Of a stretch of 64,000 bases of DNA, positions 29,936 through 41,141 are shown in pieces. How positions within the stretch are numbered: the stretch's first letter is position 1; every line of letters begins with the position of its first letter. Below the pieces are notes generated by a model. It made no database searches. It was not told the DNA's origin and was given only the letters and a program-made list of their open reading frames with translations. A program made the translations under genes and the position numbers. This DNA is from Aspidapion aeneum (Eukaryota; Arthropoda; Insecta; Coleoptera; Brentidae). The stretch lies in contig OY755044.1 in NCBI GenBank assembly GCA_963576565.1, positions 42,769,235-42,833,234 of the forward strand, in the 5' to 3' direction.

Positions 29936-31758
29936 GACCAAATTAAGTGACCAGAGTTTGCCATGGTGATATTTACGGAGTATACTAACTTTAGACAAAT
30001 GAAGAGAGAAAAACCATTTCAAACTTTTAGAGCTAAAGAAAACTAAAACAAGCCTTAAAACTAAAAGGCAAAGAAAGTTTAACTCACATTTTTACCTTCC
30101 GATAAAAATACACAGGAAAATGTTGATTTACACTCCCGTTTGTTTGTCTTGTAACATACACTTTTTTAGGGACACATTATAGTTGTGCACTATACATTAG
30201 GCCTATCAATTAAAAAAAATGGATGGTGGAAATATTTATAGCTTGGGATCAATAAAAGTGGCATCGTCTTGTCGCTATTGGAAACCGAATTATGCAGCAA
30301 AAATTGACAAAGAGCGCCATTTTCTTTATAAAAGTTACAGTGTTATTTTATACGTAAATATTCATGGTTTTAACTTGATCGGGAAATCCACGTAAAATCA
30401 AATTTTTGGGAAATTTTAGTTTTCCTAATCAGTGCGCAAAGTTATGTTTTCCCGCACGGGGACTGGAACTGGGGCAGGCTTTAGGTGCGGAAAGACTGCT
30501 TTGCGCAAGAACAATATTTTTTTCTTTGTGTTCGGAAAACATAAAAAACTAAAATTATAAGAAAAATAGACTAAAACACAGACACACACCACATCGAACT
30601 TAAAACTCTAAACTGATATGAAATCGTTGATGACAATGTATTTTGTTTTCTAAGGGAACAAACCAAATTTGACACCAAACCGCGTCTATAATATCGTAAA
30701 AGTTTTGTCGTACATTGTGTGGGAAAGCGTTGCTTTACGTATATAAAACTGTGTGCAAAATAGCTTTTTTGCAGTCACCCGAAGAAAAAAAAATCAACTC
30801 ACTAAAAGACTGTATAATATGCTTATTATATTAAAGACCTACACTGCGCTAAGTATCAGTTAATTTTAGATGCTGAAATATTTGTGAAACATACCATTAA
30901 AGTATAGTTTTTGCAAAGTCAGTTTAGCAAAGATAAAAGCCGACCATCGGCATATCCTTTAAAGAAAGTGACATGGGCGGCGCGGCGTTAGTAATTATTT
31001 CATTTAATTATGGCGTAAACTAAATAAATAAAAATTGATATTAAAACTTTCTATTCCTACATCTACAGAAACGACACTGATTTATTTTCTAAATCTGCAT
31101 ACTGCCGACTAAAGGGGTCCCGAAAAGAACACCTGAAAGCAATTAAAAGCGTATCTTAAAAAAATCTGCCAATCAAGTGCCGTTTATCGACCTGGGCTCG
31201 GTCGGTCGGAAAACAAATACTTTGTGGTCAGACCGCAAAGAGCCGCGCCTTTTCTCTGTCGGTAGAGTTGAAATTATACCAGGAAGATTTTATATGAATT
31301 TGAATAAATTTTGAAGGGCAGATTCATGCAAAATTTTATGAAATCGATAGAACCCCGTATTAAGAGTTATCCAAGTGACTTTGCAAAAACCTTAATAGCT
31401 ATAGTGACAATAAAGATTCTGCTCAAAAATGAGAAAAGGAATTTAGCAGATGTTTAGATAAATATAGAAACAGAAGGGTGTAACCCGATCTCAGCAAAAC
31501 GCGACGGTCCGTGAACTAAAAGCTAAAGAAGAGAGGGAACACCAGAGGAGAAATTATAGGCCGGTAGACAAGAGCTGACCAGGGATATCAGGGGAGATCC
31601 AACGAGGTCGCGTTGCGGGATCGACAATGTATTTTCCTTCAAATCTGCGAAGCGAGGAGGTAAGAATTGCGTTTTTATAAACCTTGCTAATTTCTTTCTC
31701 GGGCATTAGGCCGGTGTTAAAATTTACTATCAAAAAGAACGTTCAAATGTTAAAATAG
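29936..31758. other. no gene firmly recognised
   Basis: Mostly AT-rich. At 31495-31671 composition is less AT-rich, an acceptor-like CTCAG precedes, and a good donor-like GAG/GTAAGA follows at 31671/31672. One frame reads ATVRELKAKEEREHQRRNY before a stop, so it is not a clean internal exon. Confidence 0.3.
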
Positions 31759-32079
31759 TATTTTGAAGGGGACTCCGCTCTGGATGTAATAAATTTGTTT
31801 ATTGCTAAGGATCAATACTGCGGTATTCCTTGCAAAACTACCATTTTGAATATAATTAACCATTTTGATAAATTTGGGTGCGCTAAGCTCTGCAGAAAAT
31901 GTAGCGACAATGAAGAGTTGGATGAGGGTCCAAGACCCATGTCGCAACAAAGGCAACAGCGAGAAACTGCCGTTTATGCTGCGGCTGAAACACTCCCTCC
32001 TTGTTCAAGTTCCGCCATTGCTAAAGAGATACCTGCGGATATTCCTCCCAGAACCATTCGAAACATTTTTAAGACATAA
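31759..32079 (+). pseudogene. possible Tc1/mariner-type DNA-binding fragment
   Basis: The frame YFEGDSALDVINLFIAKDQY leads into KTTILNIINHFDKFGCA and, after a linker with GPRPMSQQRQQRE, AIAKEIPADIPPRTIRNIF before a stop. The arrangement (helix-turn-helix ending in a TIxNIxxxFxxxG motif, an RPR-type linker, then a second helical part ending TIRNIF) resembles the N-terminal DNA-binding half of insect Tc1/mariner-like transposases. No catalytic residues follow. It would be a truncated remnant; the family assignment is tentative. Confidence 0.35.
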
Positions 32080-32235
32080 ATATAAAGACTAAAAGTTTAA
32101 CAAAAAAATCAGGAACTATTTCCTGGGGACAATAATTTAAGGATGGAATTTTCTGAAAAAATGATGGATTGTGCAAATTAGGATAAAAATTTTGTCAGCT
32201 GTTGAATCGGCTATGCCCTGACAACAGCAGTGTAA

Positions 32236-32367
32236 AACCCGGTTCCCACCTACGACTTTCTCGTGCGTGCGCGCGCACGCGTCACATGACTGTCATACCA
32301 TTTTATATTGAGATCATGTGACGTGTGAGCGGGCACCCACGAGAAAGTCGTAGGTGGGAACCGGGTG
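32236..32367. mobile_element. PIF/Harbinger-like miniature element, copy 2
   Basis: Inverted ends AACCCGGTTCCCACCTACGA and TCGTAGGTGGGAACCGGGT with TAA on each side (32233-32235 and 32368-32370). The arms extend about 55 bp inward (ACTTTCTCGTG...CACGAGAAAGT), leaving a small unpaired centre. 132 bp, non-coding. Confidence 0.9.
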
Positions 32368-32370
32368 TAA

Positions 32371-33560
32371 AAGGTCAATTTTATTGGCAGCCTAATTTAT
32401 CGCGATGTTTAAAGACAATATTAAGAAAAAAATGGGTACACTCCTCTAAATTAGTTATTTCATTCTCTTTTAAGCAGAATCCTCGGGGTCAGTATAGCTT
32501 TTACTCTAATAATATAAATTTTTTATTGGTCCAGCCCAGAAAAAATTAACAAATCAAATTTTATTTTCATGTACGTCACTATCTCCATCCTCTACTCTCT
32601 TTGCGTGATTTTTACTAAACCTAAACCACTTTTAATGGTTTAAAAGGAAATAATCTAGGAGGATATCATATCGGTAATCGATCCATTAACTTCGATAACG
32701 GAAGCGTTTATCCAAAAATGCCCTATTTTTTCTACCTACAAAAGTAAACGCTTAAAGAAAACCTTAGGCAATTCGTTTAATCAAATTAAATTAGATCTTC
32801 CTGATGTAAAAATAAAAATCCGGGAACAAGACGTTTTGGCAACACATGCCGTAGTGTACCGGCGCCATTTTGGATCAGGCAATGCGGGTCCTCTTCAAAA
32901 ACGAATTAGGCTAACTATGCGGAACTCCATTCAAGGTGCATGTGCAAAGTCTGGATTCTAATCTTACCGCTCAGGTATTGTTTTACTTTTCAATATTCAT
33001 TCTTAGTTAATTTGCGGACTACGTACGTGACAGAAAGAGTTCTTAACACTTTGACTCCCACCCATAGAAACTATAATTTTTTTCGATTTGGACCACACGT
33101 TCACAGATTGCTATTCGCAAGCACAAATATATTTAGATTTCAAAAGGCCCTTTTGGTGCAATTTTCCACAAAACCTCGAACCAGCCACAAAAACATTTAA
33201 CCAGACCAACAATCCTATTCATAACTTATCAATAATCCGTGTACCTGAAATGGTACACATGGTCTATTTCAATAACTTTTTGTGTACCAAAAATAGTATA
33301 CATGCAGCTTAAAGTGTTAATCTCATCGATGAGCTAATCGATGCAAACAAACGGGTTCTTGAAGTTGTGATGCGATCCACATGCCATCAAACAAGTTCTT
33401 CTACATTTCCGATGTAATCGATTGTTGGCAACAATAGCCAACGACCCGTGGAGTCGATACCTGTTGATGGATGGATTTATATCATAACCTCACATTTCAA
33501 GTTTTTCAAATTTAATAAATCTTCTTGAGAAATGTTGCCTATAAACAGCTTTGCATCGAA
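32371..33560. other. no gene recognised
   Basis: Several 70-90 codon frames at 32325-33312 overlap in different phases and show no motif. GCGCCATTTTGGATC near 32860 resembles text often seen at mobile-element junctions. Confidence 0.35.
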
Positions 33561-33624
33561 ATTGGCAATAAATTTATTAAAGGATGATGGTGATGATGAT
33601 TCATCGAGTTCATCAGATTCGGCC

Positions 33625-33880
33625 GAGCAACTTCTTTTAAGTGTACGAGTCTCTCGTTCTTATATTGAGACCCTGCAGCCTGCATAGATAGAAGTTTTCC
33701 GAAAATTTATGTGTGGCTTCGGTGGTTCAGTGGTAGAATGTTTGCCTAGATAGCAAGAGATCCCGGCTTCGATCCCCGGCCGAAGCAGAAAACTTTTTTC
33801 TTATTTTTCTTTCTTTAATTTCACTTGTTGTTCATAGTTTTAGGTCCTTGCATTATTTGCAATTTGGTATTTGAAAAATT
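33625..33880 (+). repeat. tRNA-like repeat unit, copy 4
   Basis: Same order as the units at 3.2-3.9 kb: GTCTCTCGTTCTTATATTGA, CAGCCTGCATA, GAAGTTTTCCGAAAATTTAT, the tRNA-like body (33716-33786), CAGAAAACTTTTTTC, CTTTCTTTAATTTCACTTG, ending TAGTTTTAGGTCCTTGCATT. Weaker similarity may extend left to about 33560, where one frame reads KDDGDDDSSSSSDSAEQL. Confidence 0.8.
33716..33786 (+). pseudogene. tRNA-Gly-like sequence inside a repeat unit
   Basis: 71 nt with acceptor GCTTCGG/CCGAAGC, TGGTTCAGTGG, anticodon stem TTTGC/GCAAG around loop CTAGATA, and T arm CCGGC/CCCGG around TTCGATC (one T-stem position is C against C). The anticodon position again reads AGA. Same reasoning as at 3600-3670: a SINE-like tRNA relic rather than a working gene. 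Confidence 0.6.
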
Positions 33881-33966
33881 AGGTTAAACGCATCGGGTTC
33901 TTCTAATTTTTGTTGGCTTCACCGCTGATGGCTGTCATAATCATATGTTCCATCGACGGATGGAAT

Positions 33967-34162
33967 CAATGGCGTATATAGACAAAATTTTCGGGGGGGC
34001 TCGAGACAGTTTTGGGGGGGCCCGAGACCCAATGAGGCCGTATTTTATGCTATTTTATGTTTGTATTTATGAAATATGTGAAAAATATCTAAAAAAATCT
34101 TTGCTTCGGGGGGGGGGGGGGGGGGCTCGGGCCCCCCAGCCCCCCCCTTATATACGCCACTG
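33967..34162. mobile_element. hAT-like miniature element with near-perfect 8-bp duplication
   Basis: Ends CAATGGCGTATATAG and TATATACGCCACTG, flanked by GATGGAAT (33959-33966) and GATGGCAT (34163-34170), one mismatch. Long G-runs and C-runs inside both ends. Confidence 0.85.
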
Positions 34163-34170
34163 GATGGCAT

Positions 34171-35929
34171 CGATGGCAACAATCAGATGGATTTCAGATT
34201 AGTTTAAGAACTCACCCAAACTTTGACGCACACATGCTTAACAGATGGCGGATTTCAGTGAGATCGTTCACAATGTAGTTCAAGGTTAAATCGCCAGTCA
34301 ACTTGAGCGGAAAAACTTTTCACCTCAATTTACAATTTGGTGTCAGGCACCTAGATAGCTTTTCAATCCGGGAGGAGGGGGGGTACTCCCATATAGAAAG
34401 TCTTGTTATTTAGTGACGACTAATGTTTGTCAGGCTTTTATTTTATATATTTATTTAAATTTTAAGAGATTTAAGGAAATTTAAAACATTTTTGGAGGAA
34501 GTCGTCAGCTTGGTGTTATTGCAATTCAATGAGAATTTACCTAATGATGTTTAATCAACTAGTAATAAGAGAATGCGGCTGTTTGAAAAATTCATTCTTA
34601 AAACCCATCCTACAAGTAAAAAATAATATAAGAGAATAATCATAAAATTTTTTTCAATACTTTTTGTCTCTATTTGATTTATTTTTTATCTATTTTTTAC
34701 CACTAGGAAGTGTTCCCCGCCTGAGGCGGTCACCTTTCCTCTAGTTATGTTCCTGGTCTTTAAACTTCTATTATTAACGAATATCAGCAAAATACTTTTG
34801 TATGGTGTTCTGTTGTATTTTCGAAAAAAATTATATCGGAATCGGAGTTCTTCTATGGAGAAAACTGGGAGAAACATGTAAATGTCATTCGGTCCAATTA
34901 GATTATGGAAATTGGCGCCCAAAGGCGCTCCATATTTTTGCGAATCTATGAATTTTGCAGACAGCACATTGTACTTACAGAAATAAATTCACCAACAAAA
35001 ATCGATACTGGCCGAAATAGCGTAGGAACTAGTTCAGTTTTTAAAAGAAGATAGTTCATTTATATTTTTGTAAAAAAATAACGGAAATGAATATTTTCAA
35101 ATGACTGATAATTGGTTAAAGCTGCCTACCCACCAACCAATTTGCAGTGTCAATTTAGAATCCCTGCATGTAACAGATATTGGCGTTCACCGATATTTCT
35201 TACATACACAGAAAAAAAAATATATTAAATCAACTCTGCTTTATGTTTAGGTATGTTTGTTACTTTTGTTATTAATTTAACAAACGCTGCGTTTCTCTTA
35301 GAAAAATCACTAATTTACCAGTGGTTTATAGGAAAAAAAATATTTTCCTAACAAAATTTAAAAAACTTATCTTTTTGATAAACACCACAAGTGCGACATT
35401 TTGATTGTTCTTCTACAATCATCTTCAAGCTCTTCGAATATCTGATTTTCAAATTATTATTTTTCCAATATTATTTACCCTGCTTTATGTTTACGTTTGT
35501 TATTTTTGTTATTTTTTAGTTAAAAATGCAAAAGGGTAAATTTGTCTAAAATTCTCGATTAATTTTTAATGCAAAAGTTGCATTTTATTACAGAATTTCA
35601 TGAATCCAATTTTAAAATCATTCAAAGCAACTGTTTAGGTGACTTTAGAATGTCAAAAGTATTATTAGATCGGTAAAAGTCAAGTTGGCTGGTGATTCAT
35701 GCTTTTTCGTTGCCATTAGATACAATCATGGTTACTATTGCCTGACAGTTTAGCTTTTTAAAAAAATAAGAAATTTTTCTTGTTTTGTGCGAGTTTGTCA
35801 CGGATTTTGTTCCTCAAAAATAACCCGATTCGGTAAAGCTACAATGGAAGAAGATATACAAGAATATCCCCATATAAAGAAACCGTGGTAAAGCAGAAGT
35901 GCAATAATTTTAATAACTAGGAACCTATG
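34171..35929. other. AT-rich, nothing firmly recognised
   Basis: TGCTTTATGTTTA followed by GTTTGTTA(C/T)TTTTGTTATT occurs near 35238 and 35482, a weak direct repeat about 244 bp apart. A minus-strand frame at 34686-34967 has no recognisable motif. Confidence 0.35.
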
Positions 35930-35934
35930 TATTT

Positions 35935-37580
35935 TTTATTATCTATCTATTTAGCCTTCATTCATCCATCTTTGGACATAGGCCTCCCCCAATATCTTTC
36001 ACACTTCTTTGTCTGTCGCCGTATTCATCCATGTTCTTTGCGCGTGTTTCTTCAAATCGTCCGCTCATCTTATTTGGGGTCTTGCCCTACTTTTTTTATT
36101 TTTTCAAGGTCTCCAGTTTACAATACATTTATTTCATCGATCGTCTTTTAGTCTGATAATATGACCGGCAAATTTCAATTTTAATTTTGCTACTTCTCCT
36201 CTGACATCCCTTGCTTTTGTTTTATTTCTTATCCATTCATTCCTTTTTCTATGTTACCTTTACATGTAACATTTGTTTTTCCATTTTGAGCTTTATTACC
36301 TTATTCGTATTCGATTTTGTAAGTGTCCAGGCCTGGGATCCATAGGTAAGTACTGGAAGGATACATTGGTTATACACAAGGGCGGATCCAGAGGTGCTTC
36401 TCGGGGGGGGGGGGGGGGGCACTTTAGGTGACATTCTCTGTTGGTAAAAAACGGTATATATTTTTTAAGCAGCATTTTATTGAATTAGTTAGTGGTTGTA
36501 ATTTCGATGATAATACTAATAGACACTTTCATGCGCCGCAGGCAAAAGTTTTGAATTTTTATTAGAAAAAACATTACTTTTTACTAATTTTTTTGTATAT
36601 TCAAAAAATTCTCGGGGGGGGGGCAAGTGCCCCTAGTGCCCCCCCTGGATCCGCCACTGGTTATACAATTTCGATTTGAGGTACTGAGGGTATTTCTTAT
36701 TTTTTAATATGTAGCTTAATTTACCGAATGCTGCCCAGGCCAATCTTACTCGTCTCTTGATTTCAGCTGTTTGGTTTTCTTTTTTTACTTTAATAAATTG
36801 GCCCATGTAGATATATTCCTCTACTTGTTCTATTTTCTTTTGGTTTATTCTGATCGTGATATCTTCATCTGTGTTTTTTAGAATTTAGTTTAAGTTTAGT
36901 TCATTCTCAAGCCTATATTTTTAGCTGCTGTATTCAGTTCTTGTTTCTTGTCTATCATTAAGGCGATATCATCAGCATATCCTAGGTGGTTCAAGTATTG
37001 TCCGGTTACTTTGATGTCTATTTCTTCCCAATCGAAGTTTTTAAAAACATCTTTTGGGCCTGGTAAAATAGTTTAGATATTGTGTCGCACTGCTGACACC
37101 TTCTTCTTATGCGGCTTGGTTCCTTGAAGGATGTTGTTGCTTCGCTTTATTAAATATTAATTATGTATATCTCTGGTGTATTCGGCTAGTAATTAAACAT
37201 GCTTATACTGCCCAGTGCTTAATGCTATCGAAAGCTTTTTCAAAGTCTAGAAACGCAATATATATAGTTGAATGTTGTATTCGTTGGCTTGTTCTATTAG
37301 GATTTTTAAGGTTAATAGGTGGTCAACTGTACTGAAACCTTTTCTCAAGCCTGCTTGTTCCTTTGATTGATATCTGTCAAATTCTATTGTTAGTCTATCT
37401 GTTAGTATTTTCATGAAAAGCTTTTAATTACTACATAATAACATTGAGGAGTGTTATAGGTCAATAGATTTTTAGGTCTGCTGTATAGCCTTTCTTGTGT
37501 AGAATAATCATTATGGATTCTTTTCAGTTGTTTGGGATTGTTTTTTCTTTTAGTATTTTATTCAGGAGAATATGGAGGGT
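35935..37580 (-). mobile_element. RTE-type non-LTR retrotransposon, broken, copy H1
   Basis: Minus-strand reading gives, with many frameshifts: ILKEKTIPNN and ILHKKGYTADLKIY, QSKEQAGLRKGFSTVDHLL, FLDFEKAFDSIKHWAV (motif A), YADDIALM (motif C) near 36980, NTAAKNIGL, NQCILPVLTYGSQAWTLTKS and a 3' end AGGCCTATGTCCAAAGATGG followed by a GGCTAAATAGATAGATA tail. This order matches RTE-clade elements. It is split at 36377-36659 by a miniature element. Confidence 0.8.
36377..36659. mobile_element. hAT-like miniature element inside an RTE element
   Basis: Ends CAAGGGCGGATCCAG and CTGGATCCGCCACTG, flanked by GTTATACA at 36369-36376 and 36660-36667. The related RTE copy at 49573-49590 has the uninterrupted site (GTATAACCAATG on its strand), confirming the insertion. 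Poly-G runs lie inside both ends. Confidence 0.92.
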
Positions 37581-37844
37581 ATACTAGTATTGTTTATTAT
37601 AAATCTTTCAAATAAAAATTTCACGTTTAGTTACGTTAAGTTCGACATTTTTGATATCAATAATTTGCACTAGTGCTAAATTATCGTCAAATTTTGCTCT
37701 GATAGATCAGAATCAAAAATTAAAATTTGTCATTTTATTGTCTACATTTTCATTTTGACAGATAAATGAAATTCTTTAAAAAATACGTTATCTAGATTTG
37801 ATATAATGTTTTTTTTTGTGCACAATTTGTTAAACCGCATTATA

Positions 37845-39279
37845 CAGGGTGTCCCATAACTTAGGGGCCATAGACCAACAGGTGATAGAGGTGGTCATGT
37901 CTGATAAAAAAGTTCCTCTAATGCATGGGTCAAAACTTTTTCTTTGTCGAGATACAGAGCATCAAAGCTGGCAATATTTTTAACCTGTATGATAATAACT
38001 TTTTTTAAAAACGCAGTAAATACTCTGCCAATCTATGGGCACCTAAGCTCACACTAGGTACTATAGTTATAGTGTGAGCTAATATAATCAAAAACTGAAA
38101 TATATTTTATTCAACTCCAGACTCAATTACCTTTCGTTTGATACGACACAAGCCATGTTTTGACTTAAACTCAAATTTTTTAAATCTACCCCCACCCTTT
38201 TAAAAAAAACTAAAATGTATTTTGTTTAACTACAGACTCAATTACCTTTCGTTTGATATCACACACGCCATATTTTCACTTAAACTCTAATTTTTGACAT
38301 CTACCCCCACTCTTTTTTTAAAAATAAACTAAAATTCATTTTTTTTAATCCAGATTTAATTACCTTTCGTTTGATATCACACACGCCATATTTTCACATA
38401 AACTCTAATTTTTGGAATCTACCCCCACCCTTTTATTGGGCTTGCGTTCGGTGGATTTTGTTCATTTTTAAATGGGACCATCACGGCCCAAGACCCAACT
38501 TAGGTACCAAATTTCATTAAAATCGGACAAGCGGTTTTTGAGTTATGCGGTTGGTCGTTACAGACAGACATACAGACAGACAGACATACAGACAGACAGA
38601 CAGACAGACAGATAGACAGCAAAACAAAAAAGTTTCAAAATCATCTGAAACGCAAAGATATATAAAAATTTTTGAGCAACTTTTTTTTTCTCGATAAAAT
38701 TAGGATCACCATAGCTCACACTACTTATATAGTAGTAGTGTGAGCTAAAATATAAAATTGGGTAGAGTCGTGCTATAGAACAAGAGCAATAAATTGAAAT
38801 AAAGATTATTTTGCAAAAAATTAATCGGTCAATTTTTTTTAGAAAAAACTATTTTTTTGGTATAAGCTTTTATAAATGCCATATTAAACGCAATGCTTTT
38901 TTTATATTTTTTGTTAATAAAAACAAATCTCTAGCAAGACATATTAAAAGAATTAGTAAGCAAAAATTAATTTTTTTTAAATTATTATTTTTTATACGCT
39001 TTTGGAGGTTATTTTGACAGCCTGTATCTCCTCAACTTGTAATTTTATCAAAAAAAAGGAATATAACATTTTTGAATCACAATTAGCTGAGTATTCAGCT
39101 CGCTGTGACAAATTTTATTTTTTCTGTAAAACCCTTTTTCCCACCACTACTCTAACTTTAAAAATCCTATATCTTCAAAACAGATGTGTGTTGACCCCCA
39201 TGTTATATAAACTTTTTTCTCGGAAATAACCTCCTCTATCACCAGCTGCACTATGGCCCCTAAGTTATGGGACACCCTG
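37845..39279. mobile_element. terminal-inverted-repeat element split by a CAGA-tailed repeat
   Basis: Ends CAGGGTGTCCCATAACTTAG and the complement at the right (TTATGGGACACCCTG) extend to about 55 bp with few mismatches (GGGGCCATAG, GGTGATAGAGG). TATA lies on each side, consistent with a TA target. Without the 731-bp insertion it would be about 700 bp. The frames at 38811-39229 show no transposase motif. Confidence 0.85.
38021..38751 (+). repeat. CAGA-tailed repeat, copy 2 (complete)
   Basis: Order: TACTCTGCCAATCTATGGG, hairpin AGCTCACAC...GTGTGAGCT at 38046-38080, three tandem units of about 118 bp with CTCAATTACCTTTCGTTTGA, conserved block GACCCAACTTAGGTACCAAA and CGGTTTTTGAGTTATGCGG, a CAGA-type tract at 38567-38620, tail AAAGTTTCAAAATCATCTGA, and a second hairpin AGCTCACACTAC...GTAGTGTGAGCT at 38713-38746. 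It is non-coding and inserted in the element at 37845-39279. Confidence 0.85.
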
Positions 39280-39283
39280 TATA

Positions 39284-40247
39284 AATATTCCTAAATGCCT
39301 GCTAAAATATTCTTTAGTCCTCTGTATTTACTTAACACCTCATACCTTTTTCTAAACTTCCTGTGTTGTTTTAAGCCCTACACTAAGCAAGCACATTGCC
39401 TACCTTGTTCCTTTTAGCTTTTTTTATCTTTAACATAAAAATCACCCCAAAAAAAGGGGATGACGACACTGCGACCAAAAATCAGGGCGCGCACACAGGA
39501 AAGAGCCGAATCTAAATATTTAAAGAAGTCCCGCGGGGCAAAGAAGTCACGTGACTCGGTATTAAATTAAATCAAAAAGGGTGGTGGCCTTTGAAAAGTT
39601 AAATCTGTATAAAAAAAGGTCACAGGGAAACAATTTTTGCTTAAGATCAAGTTTGTTTACAGAAAAAAGAAAATGACCGGTGAACATACAATAATAAAAT
39701 TAGTTTAAATTTGAAAGGAATTTTTTGAGGTTTGGTCATAGACTAAATAAGTTAGTTTAAGGGCTGGTCCTCAGAACAAGGTAGTAGTAGCCGTATACAT
39801 CGATGTTACAGTCTCCTGAGACATCCTCAAGTACGGCACAACCAAAGTGAATAAAAAGACGATGAAATGAAGGTGATAAAATCTGAAAAGGAAAAATGAA
39901 ATATGGATAGCCACTTTAGAAAACCAACTGCCAATTTGCGGTATCAGCTAGGGTATCCTCGGGTGTCAGACAAAAATCTAACATTACTACGATGACAGAT
40001 AAAGCCAATGTCAGTAGGTATCCTAAGCCCAGGTTCAATATTAAATTGAAAATTAGAAAATTAGTTTAATGTACACAAACTTTAATTTTATGATTACGAT
40101 CCTTGATTCGAAGACAATTTAACAAGATTAATGTTTGTATACATTTAATCATTGTAATCTGTCGTTGGCTAAAAGTTAATGTTTAGGGTCCTTGACTTTA
40201 CTTACTTTTTTTGTTCTTCTTCTTCTTATTTGTTAGTTTCATCATAT
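39284..40247. other. no gene recognised
   Basis: Mixed composition with no domain or repeat boundary noted. Confidence 0.4.
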
Positions 40248-40485
40248 GATCAGAATACTGCTTGGTCAATGTCACACCCTTGCGAAGTTAATCAGACCGA
40301 GCGCCATCTACCGAGATACGAGACAAACTAGAACAAGAGCAGGCACGAAAAGATTGATTGCAAAGAAAAGAAACCATCCGTGACCTACGACAACACTTTT
40401 GTCCTTCAGGTCAGGTCAACGCTAATTAGCGTTTTTACCCACTTTCAGACATGAGCGTCAATCATCGGAATTTTTATGCCAAATA
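40248..40485 (+). repeat. unassigned dispersed repeat G, copy 3
   Basis: Shares CCTTGCGAAGTTAATCAGAC, CCATCTACCGAGATACGAGA, AACCATCCGTGACCTACGAC, TTTTTACCCAC and CAGACATGAGCGTCAATCA with the 17.6-kb copy (opposite orientation). Confidence 0.7.
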
Positions 40486-40890
40486 ATACTAACAAACAAA
40501 AAAATGGTTTGATTTTTTTAGTTCTGTTTACAATATTAGGTTTGAAGAAAAAAAAGTATCTAATATTTTCTTTGATTACAAATCTTGGCTTTGTTAGTCA
40601 TTTGCGCTTTTACTGAGATATTAAGTTATTAACACTAAGGCCGTTCAAGCTTTAATTCCAGATTATGTCTGCACTGCAACAACGGCGCAATAAACGCCAA
40701 CGAGTGAATAAAAACGCCAGTGGCGGGGTATGTTTCGAATGCTTGACTTTAAGAATCGGATTCTTTAGTGAAAAATATTTAGTGACCTGTAGGGTCGATA
40801 TAAAGCAATAAAAAGAACGTTTCTTTTATCCAAGGTGTCTCAAACTACCCTTACTTTTTCTTGAAGTGGCATGACACCTCCTGTGTCGTT

Positions 40891-41030
40891 ATTCTTGAAA
40901 TCTCCCCGAGCGAGTACTTCTCGAAATTCGAGCGAGGACCAATAGAGATGCGGAAATCAAGTGATATCGCATGAGCAGTTTGACTTTCACCCGATTTTGA
41001 GGGAGTACTCCTCGGGGAGATTTCAAGAAT
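40891..41030. mobile_element. 140-bp miniature inverted-repeat element
   Basis: Left ATTCTTGAAATCTCCCCGAG and right CTCGGGGAGATTTCAAGAAT are complementary, the arms continuing to AGTACT. The interior is unpaired and non-coding. No clear target duplication. Confidence 0.85.
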
Positions 41031-41034
41031 ACTA

Positions 41035-41141
41035 TCACTGGTGGGTCTTAGCCTGAACTAACCAGACCCCTACATTCTGCTCTCTCTGTTACGATTCTTC
41101 CCACCTTCTTATTCCATATTTTTGATGTCATATTCGACGTC
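41035..41141 (-). pseudogene. LINE C-terminal fragment (part 1, before Jockey insertion)
   Basis: Minus-strand continuation of the fragment at 42300-42500, separated from it by Jockey copy 2. It reads weakly as the end of a LINE (WNKKVGRIVTERAECRG), a pattern common after the GRRRRGRP-like motif. Confidence 0.4.

Noticed and set aside
33945..34202. 85-codon frame ending in a poly-glycine-like stretch
   Set aside because: It is the poly-G interior of a miniature element.
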